Shown: positions 38,008 to 47,700 of the stretch, piece after piece | Layout of the letters: each line of letters begins with the position of its first letter | Numbering within the stretch: position 1 is the stretch's first letter | Assembly (NCBI RefSeq): GCF_001013905.1 | Contig: NZ_LN831790.1 | Location: 5,470,001-5,534,000 of the forward strand | Source: Streptomyces leeuwenhoekii | GTDB lineage: Bacteria > Actinomycetota > Actinomycetes > Streptomycetales > Streptomycetaceae | DNA: 64,000 nt | Direction of reading: 5' to 3' | Notes under the pieces: generated by a model | The model's input: only the letters and a program-made list of their open reading frames with translations | Database searches by the model: none | Told to the model about the DNA's origin: nothing | Translations under genes and position numbers: made by a program

Positions 38008-38586
38008 ATGACCGCTGTGGACGAGCGGGGGATGACGAGGTTCTTCGAGGAGTTCGAGCCTCCCGAGGGCGTCAAAGTCGAGCCTCTCCGCTGGGTAAGC
38101 GTGATGATGGCCGGCCCTGATCTGGTGCACGACATGATCGTGGAAGACGTGCTGGACCAGATTCCGCGCCGCAGGTGGTCTCGTCTCCAGACGCAGGACG
38201 TCGACATCCTCGACGAGGCCAGTGAGCCCGTGCCGGACTTGGTGGTCCTGCGGCGTGATCTCAGGCCGGATTCCGGGCGGCTGCTGCCGTCTCCCCTGAT
38301 CACGATGGCCGCCGAGGTCGTCTCCCAGCCCAGCGTTCACCAGGACTACGCCGTCAAGCGGTCGCTCCACGCGGCGGGGAAGGTGCCGGCCTACCTCGTC
38401 CTCGATCCGATCATGGCGCGGTGCGTGCTCCTGACGAAGCCCGCGGGCGAGGGCGAGGGCGCCGACCACCAAACGCAGCGGGTCACCAAGTCCGGCGACC
38501 CGCTGCCGCTGGAGGTGTTGGGAATCGAACTGGACACGAGCGAGTTCGGGACGCTTCCCGGCGTCAGGCCCCACCGCTATCCGTGA
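38008..38586 (+). CDS. Uma2-family (DUF820) restriction-endonuclease-like protein
   Basis: A 192-residue PD-(D/E)xK-fold protein of the Uma2 family. Family features are EPLRWVSVMMAGPDLVHDM, EPVPDLVVLRRDL (the Asp of the active site), AAEVVSQPSVHQDYAVKRSLHAAG with Glu, Asp and Lys, and VPAYLVLDP. Uma2 proteins are abundant in Streptomyces and cyanobacteria; function is unproven. The ATG at 38008 (MTAVDERG) is chosen over 37990 because GGAGGG and CGGAG lie upstream. The gene overlaps the convergent DUF3097 gene by 23 nt. It is probably an insertion into the hemW-DUF3097 core order. Confidence 0.85.
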   Translation: MTAVDERGMTRFFEEFEPPEGVKVEPLRWVSVMMAGPDLVHDMIVEDVLDQIPRRRWSRLQTQDVDILDEASEPVPDLVVLRRDLRPDSGRLLPSPLITMAAEVVSQPSVHQDYAVKRSLHAAGKVPAYLVLDPIMARCVLLTKPAGEGEGADHQTQRVTKSGDPLPLEVLGIELDTSEFGTLPGVRPHRYP

Positions 38587-39373
38587 CGAAGTCGATCAGT
38601 TCCTCCACCCGCCCGAGCAGCTCGGGCTCCAGGTCCTTGTAGGACCGCACCCGGGACAGGATCCGCTGCCAGGCCGCCCCCGTGTTCTCCGGCCAGCCCA
38701 GCGCCCGGCACACCCCCGTCTTCCAGTCCTGTCCGCGCGGCACCCGGGGCCACGCCTCGATGCCGAGGGACGACGGCTTGACCGCCTCCCAGACGTCGAT
38801 GAAGGGGTGGCCCACCACCAGGGCGTGCTCGCTGGTCACCGACTGCGCGATGCGCCACTCCTTCGAGCCCGGCACCAGATGGTCCACCAGGACGCCGAGG
38901 CGGGCGTCCGGGCCGGGGGCGAAGGAGGCCACGATCGACGGCAGGTCGTCGACGCCCTCCAGGTACTCCACGACCACGCCCTCGATGCGCAGGTCGTCGC
39001 CCCAGACCTTCTCGACCAGCTCGGCGTCGTGCCGCCCCTCGACGTAGATGCGGCCGGCCCGGGCCACGCGCGCGCGGGCGCCGGGCACGGCCACCGAACC
39101 GGACGCCGTCCGGGTGGGCCGCGCCGGTCCCGACGGCGGCCGCACCAGGGTGACGACCCTGCCCTCCAGCAGGAAGCCCCGCGGCTCCATCGGGAACACC
39201 CGGTGCTTGCCGAAGCGGTCCTCCAGGGTGACCGTGCCCGCCTCGCAGCGGATCACCGCCCCGCAGAAACCGCTGCCGGGCTCCTCGACCACCAGACCCG
39301 GCTCCGCCGGGACCTCTGGGACCGGCCGGGGCTTCTTCCAGGGAGGGGTCAGGTCGGAGGCATACTGGCGCAT
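38564..39373 (-). CDS. DUF3097 family protein
   Basis: A 269-residue actinobacterial protein. Recognisable blocks are the N-terminal MRQYASDLTPPWKKPRPVPEV, FCGAVIRCEAGTVTLEDRFG (a small beta domain), then GRIYVEGRHDAELVEKVWGDDL and GVLVDHLVPGSKEWRIAQ. The ExxxDxxLV and DHxxxGSKE stretches are like Toprim-fold proteins and suggest nucleic-acid handling, but function is unknown. TATCGT lies 7 nt upstream of the ATG on the minus strand, so the transcript is probably leaderless. It overlaps the Uma2 gene tail by 23 nt. Confidence 0.88.
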   Translation of the reverse strand: MRQYASDLTPPWKKPRPVPEVPAEPGLVVEEPGSGFCGAVIRCEAGTVTLEDRFGKHRVFPMEPRGFLLEGRVVTLVRPPSGPARPTRTASGSVAVPGARARVARAGRIYVEGRHDAELVEKVWGDDLRIEGVVVEYLEGVDDLPSIVASFAPGPDARLGVLVDHLVPGSKEWRIAQSVTSEHALVVGHPFIDVWEAVKPSSLGIEAWPRVPRGQDWKTGVCRALGWPENTGAAWQRILSRVRSYKDLEPELLGRVEELIDFVTDSGGA

Positions 39374-39407
39374 TCTCCCGACGATAGGAGGAGCCCGCGC
39401 ACCCCGT

Positions 39408-40133
39408 TCAGCGCGACACGCCGAAGCGCGCCGCCAGCGCGTCCCGCTGCCGCCGCACGAACGCCGCGTCCACCACCGCCCCGTGGCCGGGTACGTACAG
39501 GGCGTCCTCGCCGCCCAGGTCCAGCAGCCGGTCCAGGGCGGCCGGCCAGTGGGACGGCACGGCGTCCGGGCCCGCCTGCGGCTCGCCGGACTCCTCGACG
39601 AGGTCGCCGCAGAACACCACCGCCGGGTCGCCCGGCACCACCACCGCCAGGTCGTGCGCGGTGTGCCCGGGGCCCGCCCCGGCCAGCAGCACCCGCCGCC
39701 CGCCGCCCAGGTCGAGGCTCCGCTCGCCGCGCACCTCGTGGTGGACGGGGACCTGCGCGTCCGCCGCCTCCCGCGCCGACCCCGCGTCCAGCCCGTTGGC
39801 CACCGCGTCCGCGCGCAGCTCTTCCCGGCCGCCGGCGAGCGCCGCGCCGAGCCCCGCCGCCCCGAACACCTCCGCGTCCGCGAACGCCGCGGCGCCGAAG
39901 ACGTGGTCGAAGTGAGGATGGGTCAGCGCGAGATGCGTCACACGGCGCCCGGTCAGCCGTCGCGCCTGCGCGCGCAGCCGCGCGCCCTCCGCGAGGCTCG
40001 AACCGGCGTCGATCAGCAGCACCGCGTCCCGGCCGGTGACCAGCCCCACCGTGCAGTCCCACACCGGCAGCCGGCACCGCCCGGTCCCGGCCGCCACCCG
40101 CTCCCACCCCAGCTCTTCCCAAGTCACCGTCAT
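39408..40133 (-). CDS. Metallo-beta-lactamase-fold hydrolase
   Basis: A 241-residue zinc hydrolase. The zinc motif HPHFDHVFGAAAF (HxHxDH) follows VLLIDAGSSLAEGARL; further ligands are GPGHTAHDL and VFCGDLVEE, with YVPGHGAVVD near the end. Such enzymes hydrolyse esters, lactones or thioesters; substrate is unknown. The ATG at 40133 (MTVTWEELGW) is chosen because TAGCGT lies 7 nt upstream on the minus strand, a leaderless arrangement, and the longer frame to 40244 would overlap the hrcA promoter. It is divergent from hrcA. Confidence 0.87.
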   Translation of the reverse strand: MTVTWEELGWERVAAGTGRCRLPVWDCTVGLVTGRDAVLLIDAGSSLAEGARLRAQARRLTGRRVTHLALTHPHFDHVFGAAAFADAEVFGAAGLGAALAGGREELRADAVANGLDAGSAREAADAQVPVHHEVRGERSLDLGGGRRVLLAGAGPGHTAHDLAVVVPGDPAVVFCGDLVEESGEPQAGPDAVPSHWPAALDRLLDLGGEDALYVPGHGAVVDAAFVRRQRDALAARFGVSR

Positions 40134-40187
40134 ACCGGCGACGCTAGCGGGCACGGGACCCGTGACCACGGCGGCGCGGGACCAGCC

Positions 40188-40218
40188 TTGCCGGGTAAGT
40201 ACCCCACCGCCGTACACT
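40188..40218 (+). promoter_or_regulatory. Probable hrcA promoter
   Basis: TTGCCG (40188-40193) and TACACT (40213-40218) spaced 19 nt, placing the transcript start just upstream of the CIRCE element, which would block it when HrcA is bound. Confidence 0.5.
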
Positions 40219-40231
40219 GGGCCGGGGAAGT

Positions 40232-40258
40232 CTGGCACTCGCACGCGCTGAGTGCCAG
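40232..40258 (+). promoter_or_regulatory. CIRCE operator
   Basis: CTGGCACTC, 9 nt, GAGTGCCAG: a perfect 9-9-9 inverted repeat that matches the CIRCE consensus. It is the HrcA binding site, giving heat-inducible autoregulation of hrcA and dnaJ. Confidence 0.93.
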
Positions 40259-40306
40259 GCGAGACAGGGAAGAGACCCGGCGGACGACTTCTGGAGGTGT
40301 GCGCGG

Positions 40307-41323
40307 ATGCTCAGTGAACGCAGGCTTCAGGTGTTGCGCGCCATCGTCCAGGACTATGTCGGCACCGAGGAGCCCGTCGGCTCCAAGGCGCTCACCGAGC
40401 GGCACAACCTCGGCGTCTCCCCGGCCACGGTGCGCAACGACATGGCCGCCCTGGAGGACGAGGGGTACATCGCCCAGCCGCACACCAGCGCGGGGCGGAT
40501 CCCCACCGACAAGGGCTACCGGCTGTTCGTGGACAAGCTGGCCGGGGTCAAGCCGATGACCGCGCCCGAGCGGCGCGCGATCCAGAACTTCCTCGAGGGC
40601 GCCGTCGATCTCGACGACGTGGTGGCGCGCACGGTGCGGCTGCTCGCGCAGCTCACCCGGCAGGTCGCCGTCGTCCAGTACCCGTCGCTGACCCGCTCGA
40701 CCGTGCGCCATGTGGAGCTGCTCTCCCTCGCGCAGGCCCGTGTGATGCTCGTGCTGATCACGGACACCGGGCGGGTCGAGCAGCGGGTGGTCGACTGCCC
40801 GGCGCCCTTCGGGGAGACGTCCCTGGCGGATCTGCGGGCGCGGCTGAACAGCCGGGTCGCGGGCCGCCGGTTCACGGATGTGCCGGGCCTGGTGGAGGAT
40901 CTGCCCGACGCCTTCGAGGTCGAGGACCGCGGTACGGTCTCCACGGTGCTCTCCACTCTGCTGGAGACCCTCGTCGAGGAGAACGAGGAGCGGCTCATGA
41001 TCGGCGGCACCGCCAATCTGACCCGCTTCGCGCACGACTTCCCCCTCACGATCCGGCCTGTGCTCGAGGCGCTGGAGGAGCAGGTCGTGCTTCTCAAGCT
41101 GCTCGGCGAGGCGAAGGACCGTGACGTGACCGTCCGCATCGGTCACGAGAACGCCCACGAAGGACTCAACTCCACGTCCGTCGTGTCGGTCGGCTACGGT
41201 TCGGGCGGCGAGGCTGTCGCCAAGCTCGGCGTGGTCGGACCGACCCGCATGGACTACCCGGGAACGATGGGAGCGGTACGCGCAGTGGCACGGTACGTCG
41301 GACAGATCCTGGCGGAGTCGTAG
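40307..41323 (+). CDS. hrcA: Heat-inducible transcription repressor HrcA
   Basis: Represses class I heat-shock genes by binding CIRCE elements; GroEL helps it fold, so it loses activity when chaperones are occupied. The 338-residue protein has the winged-helix N-terminus [19 protein letters not shown], the recognition region [21 protein letters not shown] and the dimerisation C-terminal [26 protein letters not shown] lies about 10 nt before ATG 40307. dnaJ begins on the base after the hrcA stop. Here the repressor has its own CIRCE, so the pair is autoregulated. Confidence 0.96.
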   Translation: MLSERRLQVLRAIVQDYVGTEEPVGSKALTERHNLGVSPATVRNDMAALEDEGYIAQPHTSAGRIPTDKGYRLFVDKLAGVKPMTAPERRAIQNFLEGAVDLDDVVARTVRLLAQLTRQVAVVQYPSLTRSTVRHVELLSLAQARVMLVLITDTGRVEQRVVDCPAPFGETSLADLRARLNSRVAGRRFTDVPGLVEDLPDAFEVEDRGTVSTVLSTLLETLVEENEERLMIGGTANLTRFAHDFPLTIRPVLEALEEQVVLLKLLGEAKDRDVTVRIGHENAHEGLNSTSVVSVGYGSGGEAVAKLGVVGPTRMDYPGTMGAVRAVARYVGQILAES

Positions 41324-42460
41324 GTGGCCACGGACTACTACGCCGTACTCGGCGTGCGCCGCGACGCGTCGCAGGAAGAGATCAAGAAGGCCTTCCGGAG
41401 GCTCGCGCGCGAGCTGCACCCGGACGTCAACCCCGATCCGAAGACGCAGGAGCGGTTCAAGGAGATCAACGCCGCTTACGAGGTGCTGTCGGACCCGCAG
41501 AAGAAGCAGGTCTACGACCTCGGCGGCGACCCGCTCTCGCAGTCCGGCGGGGCCGGCGCCGGGGGCTTCGGGGCCGGCGGCTTCGGGAACTTCTCCGACA
41601 TCATGGACGCGTTCTTCGGCACGGCGTCGCAGCGCGGGCCGCGCTCGCGCACCCGCCGCGGCCAGGACGCGATGATCCGCATCGAGATCGAGCTGGACGA
41701 GGCGGCCTTCGGGACGACCAAGGACATCCAGGTCGACACCGCGGTGGTGTGCACCACCTGCAGCGGTGAGGGCGCCGCGCCGGGCACCACCGCCCAGACG
41801 TGCGACATGTGCCGCGGCCGCGGTGAGGTCTCGCAGGTCACCCGGTCCTTCCTGGGTCAGGTCATGACGTCGCGCCCCTGCCCCCAGTGCCAGGGCTTCG
41901 GCACGGTCGTCCCGACGCCGTGCCCGGAGTGCGCCGGTGACGGCCGGATCCGCTCCCGCCGGACCCTCACCGTCAAGATCCCCGCCGGTGTGGACAACGG
42001 CACCCGCATCCAGCTCGCCGGGGAGGGCGAGGTCGGCCCCGGTGGCGGTCCCGCCGGCGACCTGTACGTGGAGATCCACGAGCTCCCCCACCCGTCCTTC
42101 CAGCGCCGCGGCGACGACCTGCACTGCACGGTCACCCTCCCGATGACGGCGGCGGCCCTCGGCACCAAGGTGCCGCTGGAGACGCTCGACGGCCGGGAGG
42201 AGGTCGACATCCGCCCGGGCACCCAGTCCGGCCAGTCGATCCCGCTGCACGGCCGGGGCGTCACGCATCTGCGCGGCGGCGGGCGCGGCGACCTCATCGT
42301 CCACGTCGAGGTGCAGACTCCGACCAAGCTGGACCCCGAGCAGGAGCGGCTGCTGCGCGAGCTGGCCAAGCTGCGCGGCGAGGAGCGGCCGCAGGGCCAG
42401 TTCCAGCCCGGTCAGCAGGGGCTGTTCTCGCGGCTGAAGGACGCGTTCAACGGACGCTGA
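41324..42460 (+). CDS. dnaJ: Chaperone DnaJ (second DnaJ, HrcA operon)
   Basis: Hsp40 co-chaperone that delivers substrates to DnaK and stimulates its ATPase. The J domain (residues 1-68) has HPD in [15 protein letters not shown]; a Gly/Phe linker [17 protein letters not shown] follows; four CxxCxGxG zinc repeats span about residues 139-210 ([32 protein letters not shown]); then two beta-sandwich domains. 378 residues is normal. GTG at 41324 directly abuts the hrcA stop, so the two are co-translated under CIRCE control. Streptomyces usually carry another dnaJ with dnaK elsewhere. Confidence 0.95.
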   Translation: MATDYYAVLGVRRDASQEEIKKAFRRLARELHPDVNPDPKTQERFKEINAAYEVLSDPQKKQVYDLGGDPLSQSGGAGAGGFGAGGFGNFSDIMDAFFGTASQRGPRSRTRRGQDAMIRIEIELDEAAFGTTKDIQVDTAVVCTTCSGEGAAPGTTAQTCDMCRGRGEVSQVTRSFLGQVMTSRPCPQCQGFGTVVPTPCPECAGDGRIRSRRTLTVKIPAGVDNGTRIQLAGEGEVGPGGGPAGDLYVEIHELPHPSFQRRGDDLHCTVTLPMTAAALGTKVPLETLDGREEVDIRPGTQSGQSIPLHGRGVTHLRGGGRGDLIVHVEVQTPTKLDPEQERLLRELAKLRGEERPQGQFQPGQQGLFSRLKDAFNGR

Positions 42461-42478
42461 GACACAGTGCGCGACAGG

Positions 42479-42518
42479 CGCGAGGGGCGGTCACCGGGTT
42501 CCGGGGCCGCCCCTCGCG
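42479..42518 (+). terminator. Terminator after dnaJ
   Basis: CGCGAGGGGCGG (42479-42490) and CCGCCCCTCGCG (42507-42518) form a perfect 12-bp stem with a 16-nt loop. There is no T tract, as is common in Streptomyces. Confidence 0.65.
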
Positions 42519-42673
42519 GCTGCGTGGCCGCATCCGGCCGCGGGGCTCTCCCCGCGGCCGGAAGGGCGCGTTCCAGGGGGCCCGCCGGGTGGCCCGCGAG
42601 GGCCCGTGCCGTCGGCGTATGCCGGTGGTCGGGCGGATTCGGACGCGTGCCCGGGACGTGACACCATGCGGGC

Positions 42674-43759
42674 ATGTCCTCCGCGCTGACCGATCTGTTC
42701 CCCCTGCCGATCGTGCAGGCCCCCATGGCGGGCGGTGTCTCCGTGCCGCGGCTCGCCGCCGCCGTGAGCGAGGCGGGCGGGCTCGGCTTCCTGGCCGCCG
42801 GGTACAAGACGGCCGACGGGATGTACCAGGAGATCAAGCAGCTCCGGGGGCTGACGAGCCGCCCCTTCGGCGTCAACGTCTTCCTGCCGCAGCCGGAGAC
42901 GGCCGACCCCGCCGCCGTCGGCGTCTACGCCCATCAGCTCGCGGGCGAGGCCGCCTGGTACGGGACCGAGCTCGGCGACCCCGACAGCGGCCGGGACGAC
43001 GGCTTCGACGCCAAGCTGGCGGTGCTGCTGGACAACCCGGTGCCGGTGGTCTCCTTCCACTTCGGCTGCCCGAGCCGCGAGGTCCTCGACGCGCTGCGCC
43101 GCGCCGGCACCCTCACCCTGGTCACCGCGACCACCGCGGACGAGGCCCGGGCGGTGGAACGGGCCGGTGCCGACGGGGTGATCGCGCAGGGCGTGGAGGC
43201 CGGCGGCCACCAGGGCACCCACCGGGACGTGCCGGAGACGGACGGCTCCGGCCTCGGGCTGCTGACGCTGGTCGCCCAGGTGCGCGAGGCGGTGAGCCTG
43301 CCGGTCGTCGCCGCCGGCGGCCTCATGCGCGGCGGGCAGATCGCCGCGGTGCTGGCGGCGGGCGCGAGCGCCGCCCAGCTCGGCACCACGTTCCTCGCCA
43401 CCGACGAGTCCGGCGCGCACGACGTGCACAAGCGGGCGCTGACCGACCCCCTGTTCGTCCGCACGGAGCTGACCCGCGCGTTCTCCGGGCGCCCGGCGCG
43501 CGGCCTGGTCAACCGCTTCCTGCGCGAGCACGGCCGGTACGCCCCGGCCGCCTACCCGGACGTCCACCACCTCACCGCGCCGCTGCGGGCGGCGGCGGCC
43601 AGGGCGGGCGACGCGCAGGGCATGGCGCTGTGGGCGGGCCAGGGCCACCGGATGGCCCGGGAGCTGCCCGCGGGGCGGCTGGTGGAGGTACTGGCGGACG
43701 AACTCGCGGCCGCCGTGACGAAGGTGCCGGGTCACCCGGCGGGAGGTGCGGGCCGATGA
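42674..43759 (+). CDS. Nitronate monooxygenase-like flavoprotein
   Basis: An FMN-dependent TIM-barrel protein of 361 residues in the nitronate monooxygenase / 2-nitropropane dioxygenase family, which oxidises toxic nitronates. It shows FPLPIVQAPMAGGVSVPRL, LGFLAAGYKTADGM, VSFHFGCPSREV, QGVEAGGHQGTHRD (active-site His region) and VAAGGLMRGGQIAAVLAAGA phosphate-binding loop. Start ATG 42674; CACCAT 6 nt upstream resembles a leaderless -10 box. Its TGA overlaps the rsmE ATG by 4 nt, so both are probably coupled, although their functions are unrelated. Substrate cannot be fixed from sequence. Confidence 0.88.
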   Translation: MSSALTDLFPLPIVQAPMAGGVSVPRLAAAVSEAGGLGFLAAGYKTADGMYQEIKQLRGLTSRPFGVNVFLPQPETADPAAVGVYAHQLAGEAAWYGTELGDPDSGRDDGFDAKLAVLLDNPVPVVSFHFGCPSREVLDALRRAGTLTLVTATTADEARAVERAGADGVIAQGVEAGGHQGTHRDVPETDGSGLGLLTLVAQVREAVSLPVVAAGGLMRGGQIAAVLAAGASAAQLGTTFLATDESGAHDVHKRALTDPLFVRTELTRAFSGRPARGLVNRFLREHGRYAPAAYPDVHHLTAPLRAAAARAGDAQGMALWAGQGHRMARELPAGRLVEVLADELAAAVTKVPGHPAGGAGR

Positions 43760-44505
43760 CGGCGCCGGTGTTCGTGGTGGACTCCCTTCGGCCGGCGGAC
43801 CTGCCGGGCGGGGAGTACGTGCTGGACGGCCCCGAGGGCCGGCACGCCGTCTCCGTCAAGCGGCTGCGGCCCGGCGAGGACGTCGTCCTCACCGACGGGC
43901 GGGGGCGCTGGGCGGAGGGCGTCGTGCGGGCCGCCGAGGGCAAGGACCGGCTCGTCGTGGCGGAGCTGACGGACGTGCGCGAGGAACCTCCCGGGCGGCC
44001 CCGGATCACCGTCGTCCAGGCGCTGCCCAAGGGCGACCGCGGGGAACTCGCCGTCGAGACGATGACCGAGGTCGGCGTCGACGCGATCGTGCCCTGGGCG
44101 GCGGCCCGCTGCATCACCCAGTGGAAGGGCGAGCGCGGGCTGAAGGCGCTGGCCAAGTGGCGGGCGACGGCCCGGGAGGCGGGCAAGCAGTCCCGCCGGG
44201 TCCGCTTCCCCGAGGTCGCGGACGCGGCGACGACCAAGCAGGTCGCCGCGCTGCTGGCCGGGGCCGACTTCGCCGCCGTCCTCCACGAGTCCGGCGAGAT
44301 TGCCCTGGCCACCGCCGAACTCCCCGCCTCCGGCGAGATCGTGCTGGTCGTCGGCCCCGAGGGCGGTGTCTCCCCCGAGGAGCTGGAGGCGTTCGCGCGG
44401 GCGGGCGCGCGGCCCTACCGGCTCGGCCCCAGCGTGCTGCGCACCTCGACCGCCGGTACGGCCGCCACGGCGGTGCTGCTGGCCCGCACCGGCCGCTGGA
44501 GCTGA
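43756..44505 (+). CDS. rsmE: 16S rRNA (uracil1498-N3)-methyltransferase
   Basis: SPOUT-class methyltransferase modifying U1498 in helix 44 of 16S rRNA at the decoding centre. The N-terminal PUA-like domain includes YVLDGPEGRHAVSVKRLRPGE; the knotted SAM domain has VVQALPKGDRGELAVETMTEVG, IVLVVGPEGGVSPEE and LGPSVLRTSTAGTAATAVL, which define the family. Length of 249 residues is normal. ATG 43756 overlaps the previous stop (ATGA). The link to dnaJ in this order is common in bacteria. Confidence 0.94.
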   Translation: MTAPVFVVDSLRPADLPGGEYVLDGPEGRHAVSVKRLRPGEDVVLTDGRGRWAEGVVRAAEGKDRLVVAELTDVREEPPGRPRITVVQALPKGDRGELAVETMTEVGVDAIVPWAAARCITQWKGERGLKALAKWRATAREAGKQSRRVRFPEVADAATTKQVAALLAGADFAAVLHESGEIALATAELPASGEIVLVVGPEGGVSPEELEAFARAGARPYRLGPSVLRTSTAGTAATAVLLARTGRWS

Positions 44506-44609
44506 CGGACGGCCCGGCGGACGGCCGCACGGGAACGGCCGTATGCGCCCCGCCCCTCCCGGCGGGGCCGGTGGCGGCCCGCGCCCGTCCGCCCGGCGCC
44601 GCCGGCCCG

Positions 44610-44638
44610 CACCGTCACGGTCACCGTCACCGTCACCC
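44610..44638. repeat. ACCGTC / GTCACC short tandem repeat
   Basis: About four tandem copies of a 6-bp GTCACC/GGTCAC unit in the non-coding 253-bp gap between rsmE and the tricorn gene. No gene is seen in that gap. Confidence 0.55.
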
Positions 44639-44746
44639 GGGCCCCGTGGCGGGCCGCCCCAAGTGGCCGCCGGTGCACGGCGAGTGACGGCCGTGAAGGC
44701 GGGTGACGGACGAATTCGCCCTCTGTCCAGCGGGGCCGGTGCTGCA

Positions 44747-44752
44747 TAGGGT
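44747..44752 (+). promoter_or_regulatory. Probable -10 box for leaderless tricorn gene
   Basis: TAGGGT followed by exactly 6 nt and GTG at 44759; no ribosome site is present. Confidence 0.55.
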
Positions 44753-44758
44753 GATCGG

Positions 44759-47700
44759 GTGACCCAGTCCGTATCGCCTGCCTATCTCCGTTACCCGCAC
44801 CCGCACGGCGACCTGGTGGCCTTCACCGCCGAGGACGACGTGTGGCTCGCCCCGCTCGACGGCGGCCGGGCCTGGCGGGTCAGCGCCGACAACGTGCCCG
44901 TGACCCACCCGCGCATCGCGCCGGACGGCGCCACCGTCGCCTGGACCTCCACCCGTGACGGCGCCCCCGAGGTGCACGTCGCGCCGGTCGACGGCGGACC
45001 CGCCAGACGCCTGACGTACTGGGGGAACTGGCGCACACAGGTGCGGGGCTGGACGCCGGACGGCCGGGTGCTGGCCCTCAGCGCCCAGGGACAGGCCAGC
45101 GCGCGCCGCACCTGGGCCCGTGCCGTCCCCCTCGACGGCGGCCCCGCGCAGACCCTGCCCTACGGGCCCGTCGGCGATGTCGCCCACGGCCCGGACGGCA
45201 CGGTGCTGCTGTCGTCGGCGATGAACCGCGAGGCGGCCTGGTGGAAGCGGTACCGGGGCGGCACGGCCGGCAAGCTGTGGATCGACCGGGCCTCCCCCGG
45301 GGACGAGGGCGCCGGCCAGTTCGTCCGGCTGCACGAGGAGCTGGACGGCAACATCGAGTACCCGATGTGGGTGGGGACGGGAAAGACCCCTGCCCAGGGG
45401 GAGCCGGGAGCCCGGGCGAGGGTGGCGTTCCTCTCCGACCACGAGGGCACCGGCGCGCTGTACTCCTCCCTGCCCGACGGCTCCGACCTGCGGCGCCACA
45501 CCCCCCTCGGCGGCTTCTACGCCCGGCACGCCGCCACCGACGGCACCCGGGTCGTGTACTCCAGCGCCGGGGAACTGTGGGTCCTGGACGACCTGGACGG
45601 CGCCGAGCCGCGCCGGCTCGACATCCGGCTGGGCGGCCCGCGCGTCGACCTCCAGCCGTACCAGCTCAACGCCGCCCGCTGGTTCGGGACCGCCGCCCCG
45701 GACCACACCGGCCGCGGCAGCGCCGTCGCCGTACGCGGCGGGGTGCACTGGGTCACCCACCGCTCGGGCCCGGCCCGCGCGCTGTCGGTGCGGCCCGGCG
45801 TCCGGGCCCGGCTGCCGCGCGTCTTCCGCGCCGACGGCGAGGAGTGGGTGGTGTGGGTGACGGACGCCGAGGGCGAGGACGCCCTGGAGTTCGCGCCCGC
45901 CACCGGACTCGCGCCCGGCGCCACCGCGCGCCGGATCGCCGCGGGGCGGCTCGGCCGCGTCCTGGGGCTGGCGATGGCCCCGGACGGCAGCCGCGCCGCC
46001 GTCGCCTCGCACGACGGGCGGGTCCTGCTCGTCGAACGCGCGACGGGCGAGGTCCGCGAGGTCGACCGCAGCGAGCACGGCGACGCCACCGGGCTCACCT
46101 TCTCGCCCGACTCGGCCTGGCTCGCCTGGTCCCACCCCGGGCCGGACCCGCTGCGCCAGCTCAAGCTGGCCCACACCACCGATCTGTCGGTCACCCAGGC
46201 GACCCCGCTGCGGTTCCGCGACTACGCCCCGGCGTTCACCCTGGACGGCAAGCACCTCGCCTTCCTGTCCACCCGCTCCTTCGACCCGGTCTACGACGAG
46301 CACGTCTTCGACCTGGCCTTCGTGGAGGGCGCCCGTCCGCACCTGATCACGCTGGCCGCGACCACACCCTCGCCGTTCGGGCCGCAGCGGCACGGCCGCC
46401 CCTTCGACACCTCCGACCACCGGGAGGAGACCCCCGGCGGCGAGGGCACCCCCGCCACCCGCGTCGACCTGGAGGGCCTGGCCGACCGGATCGTGCCCTT
46501 CCCGGTCGAGGCCGCCCGCTACTCCAACCTGCGCGCCGCCAAGGACGGCGTGCTGTGGCTGCGCCACCCGGTGACCGGCGTGCTCGGCGCCTCCCGCGCC
46601 ACCCCCGACGACCCGGACCCGCACACCGAGCTGGAGCGCTACGACCTCGTCCAGCAGCGCCTGGAGCACCTGGCCGGCGACGTCGACCGCTTCGAGGTCA
46701 GCGGCGACGGCAAGCGGGTGCTGATGCGGACCGACGGACGGCTGAAGGTCGTCCCCAGCGACCGGCGGGCCTCCGGCGACGACGACAGCGACACCAACGT
46801 CACCGTCGACCTGACCCGCGTACGGCAGACGGTGGACCCGGCGACCGAGTGGCGGCAGATGTACGAGGAGACCGGCCGCGTCATGCGGGACCAGTTCTGG
46901 CGGCCGGACATGGGCGGCGTCGACTGGGACGCCGTCCTCGACCGCTACCGGCCGGTGCTGGACCGCGTCGCCACCCACGACGACCTGGTGGACCTGCTGT
47001 GGGAGGTGCACGGCGAGCTGGGCACCTCGCACGCCTACGTCATCCCCGGCGTCGGCTTCGGCGGCGGCGCCCCGCAGGGCCTGCTCGGCGCCGACCTGTC
47101 CCGGCACGAGGACGGCACCTGGCGCGTCGACCGCGTCCTGCCCTCGGAGACCTCCGACCCCGAGGCCCGCTCCCCGCTCGCCGCGCCCGGTGTCGCGGTG
47201 CGGCCCGGGGACGCGATCCTCGCCGTCGCCGGGCAGGGCGTCGACCCGGTCACCGGCCCCGGCCCGCTGCTGGCCGGCACGGCGGGCAAGCCGGTGGAGC
47301 TGACCATCTCGCCGTCCGGCGGCGGCGAGCCGCGGCACACGGTGGTCGTGCCCGTCGCGGACGAGGAACCCCTGCGCTACCACGCCTGGGTCGCCGACCG
47401 GCGGGCCTACGTCCACGAGCGGTCCGGCGGCCGGCTCGGCTATCTGCACGTCCCCGACATGGTCGGCTCCGGCTGGGCGCAGCTCCACCGCGATCTGCGC
47501 GTGGAGGTCGCCCGTGAGGGGCTCGTCGTCGACGTGCGCGAGAACCGCGGCGGGCACACCTCCCAACTGGTCGTGGAGAAGCTCGCCCGCCGGATCGTCG
47601 GCTGGTCGGTGCCGCGCGGCATGCGGCCCCAGAGCTATCCGCAGGACGCGCCCCGCGGCCCGGTCGTCGCCGTCGCCAACGAGTTCTCCGGCTCCGACGG

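Noticed and set aside
40134..40244. Longer start for the metallo-hydrolase gene
   Set aside because: It would overlap the hrcA promoter and CIRCE site and lacks homologous sequence; ATG 40133 has a -10 box at the right place.
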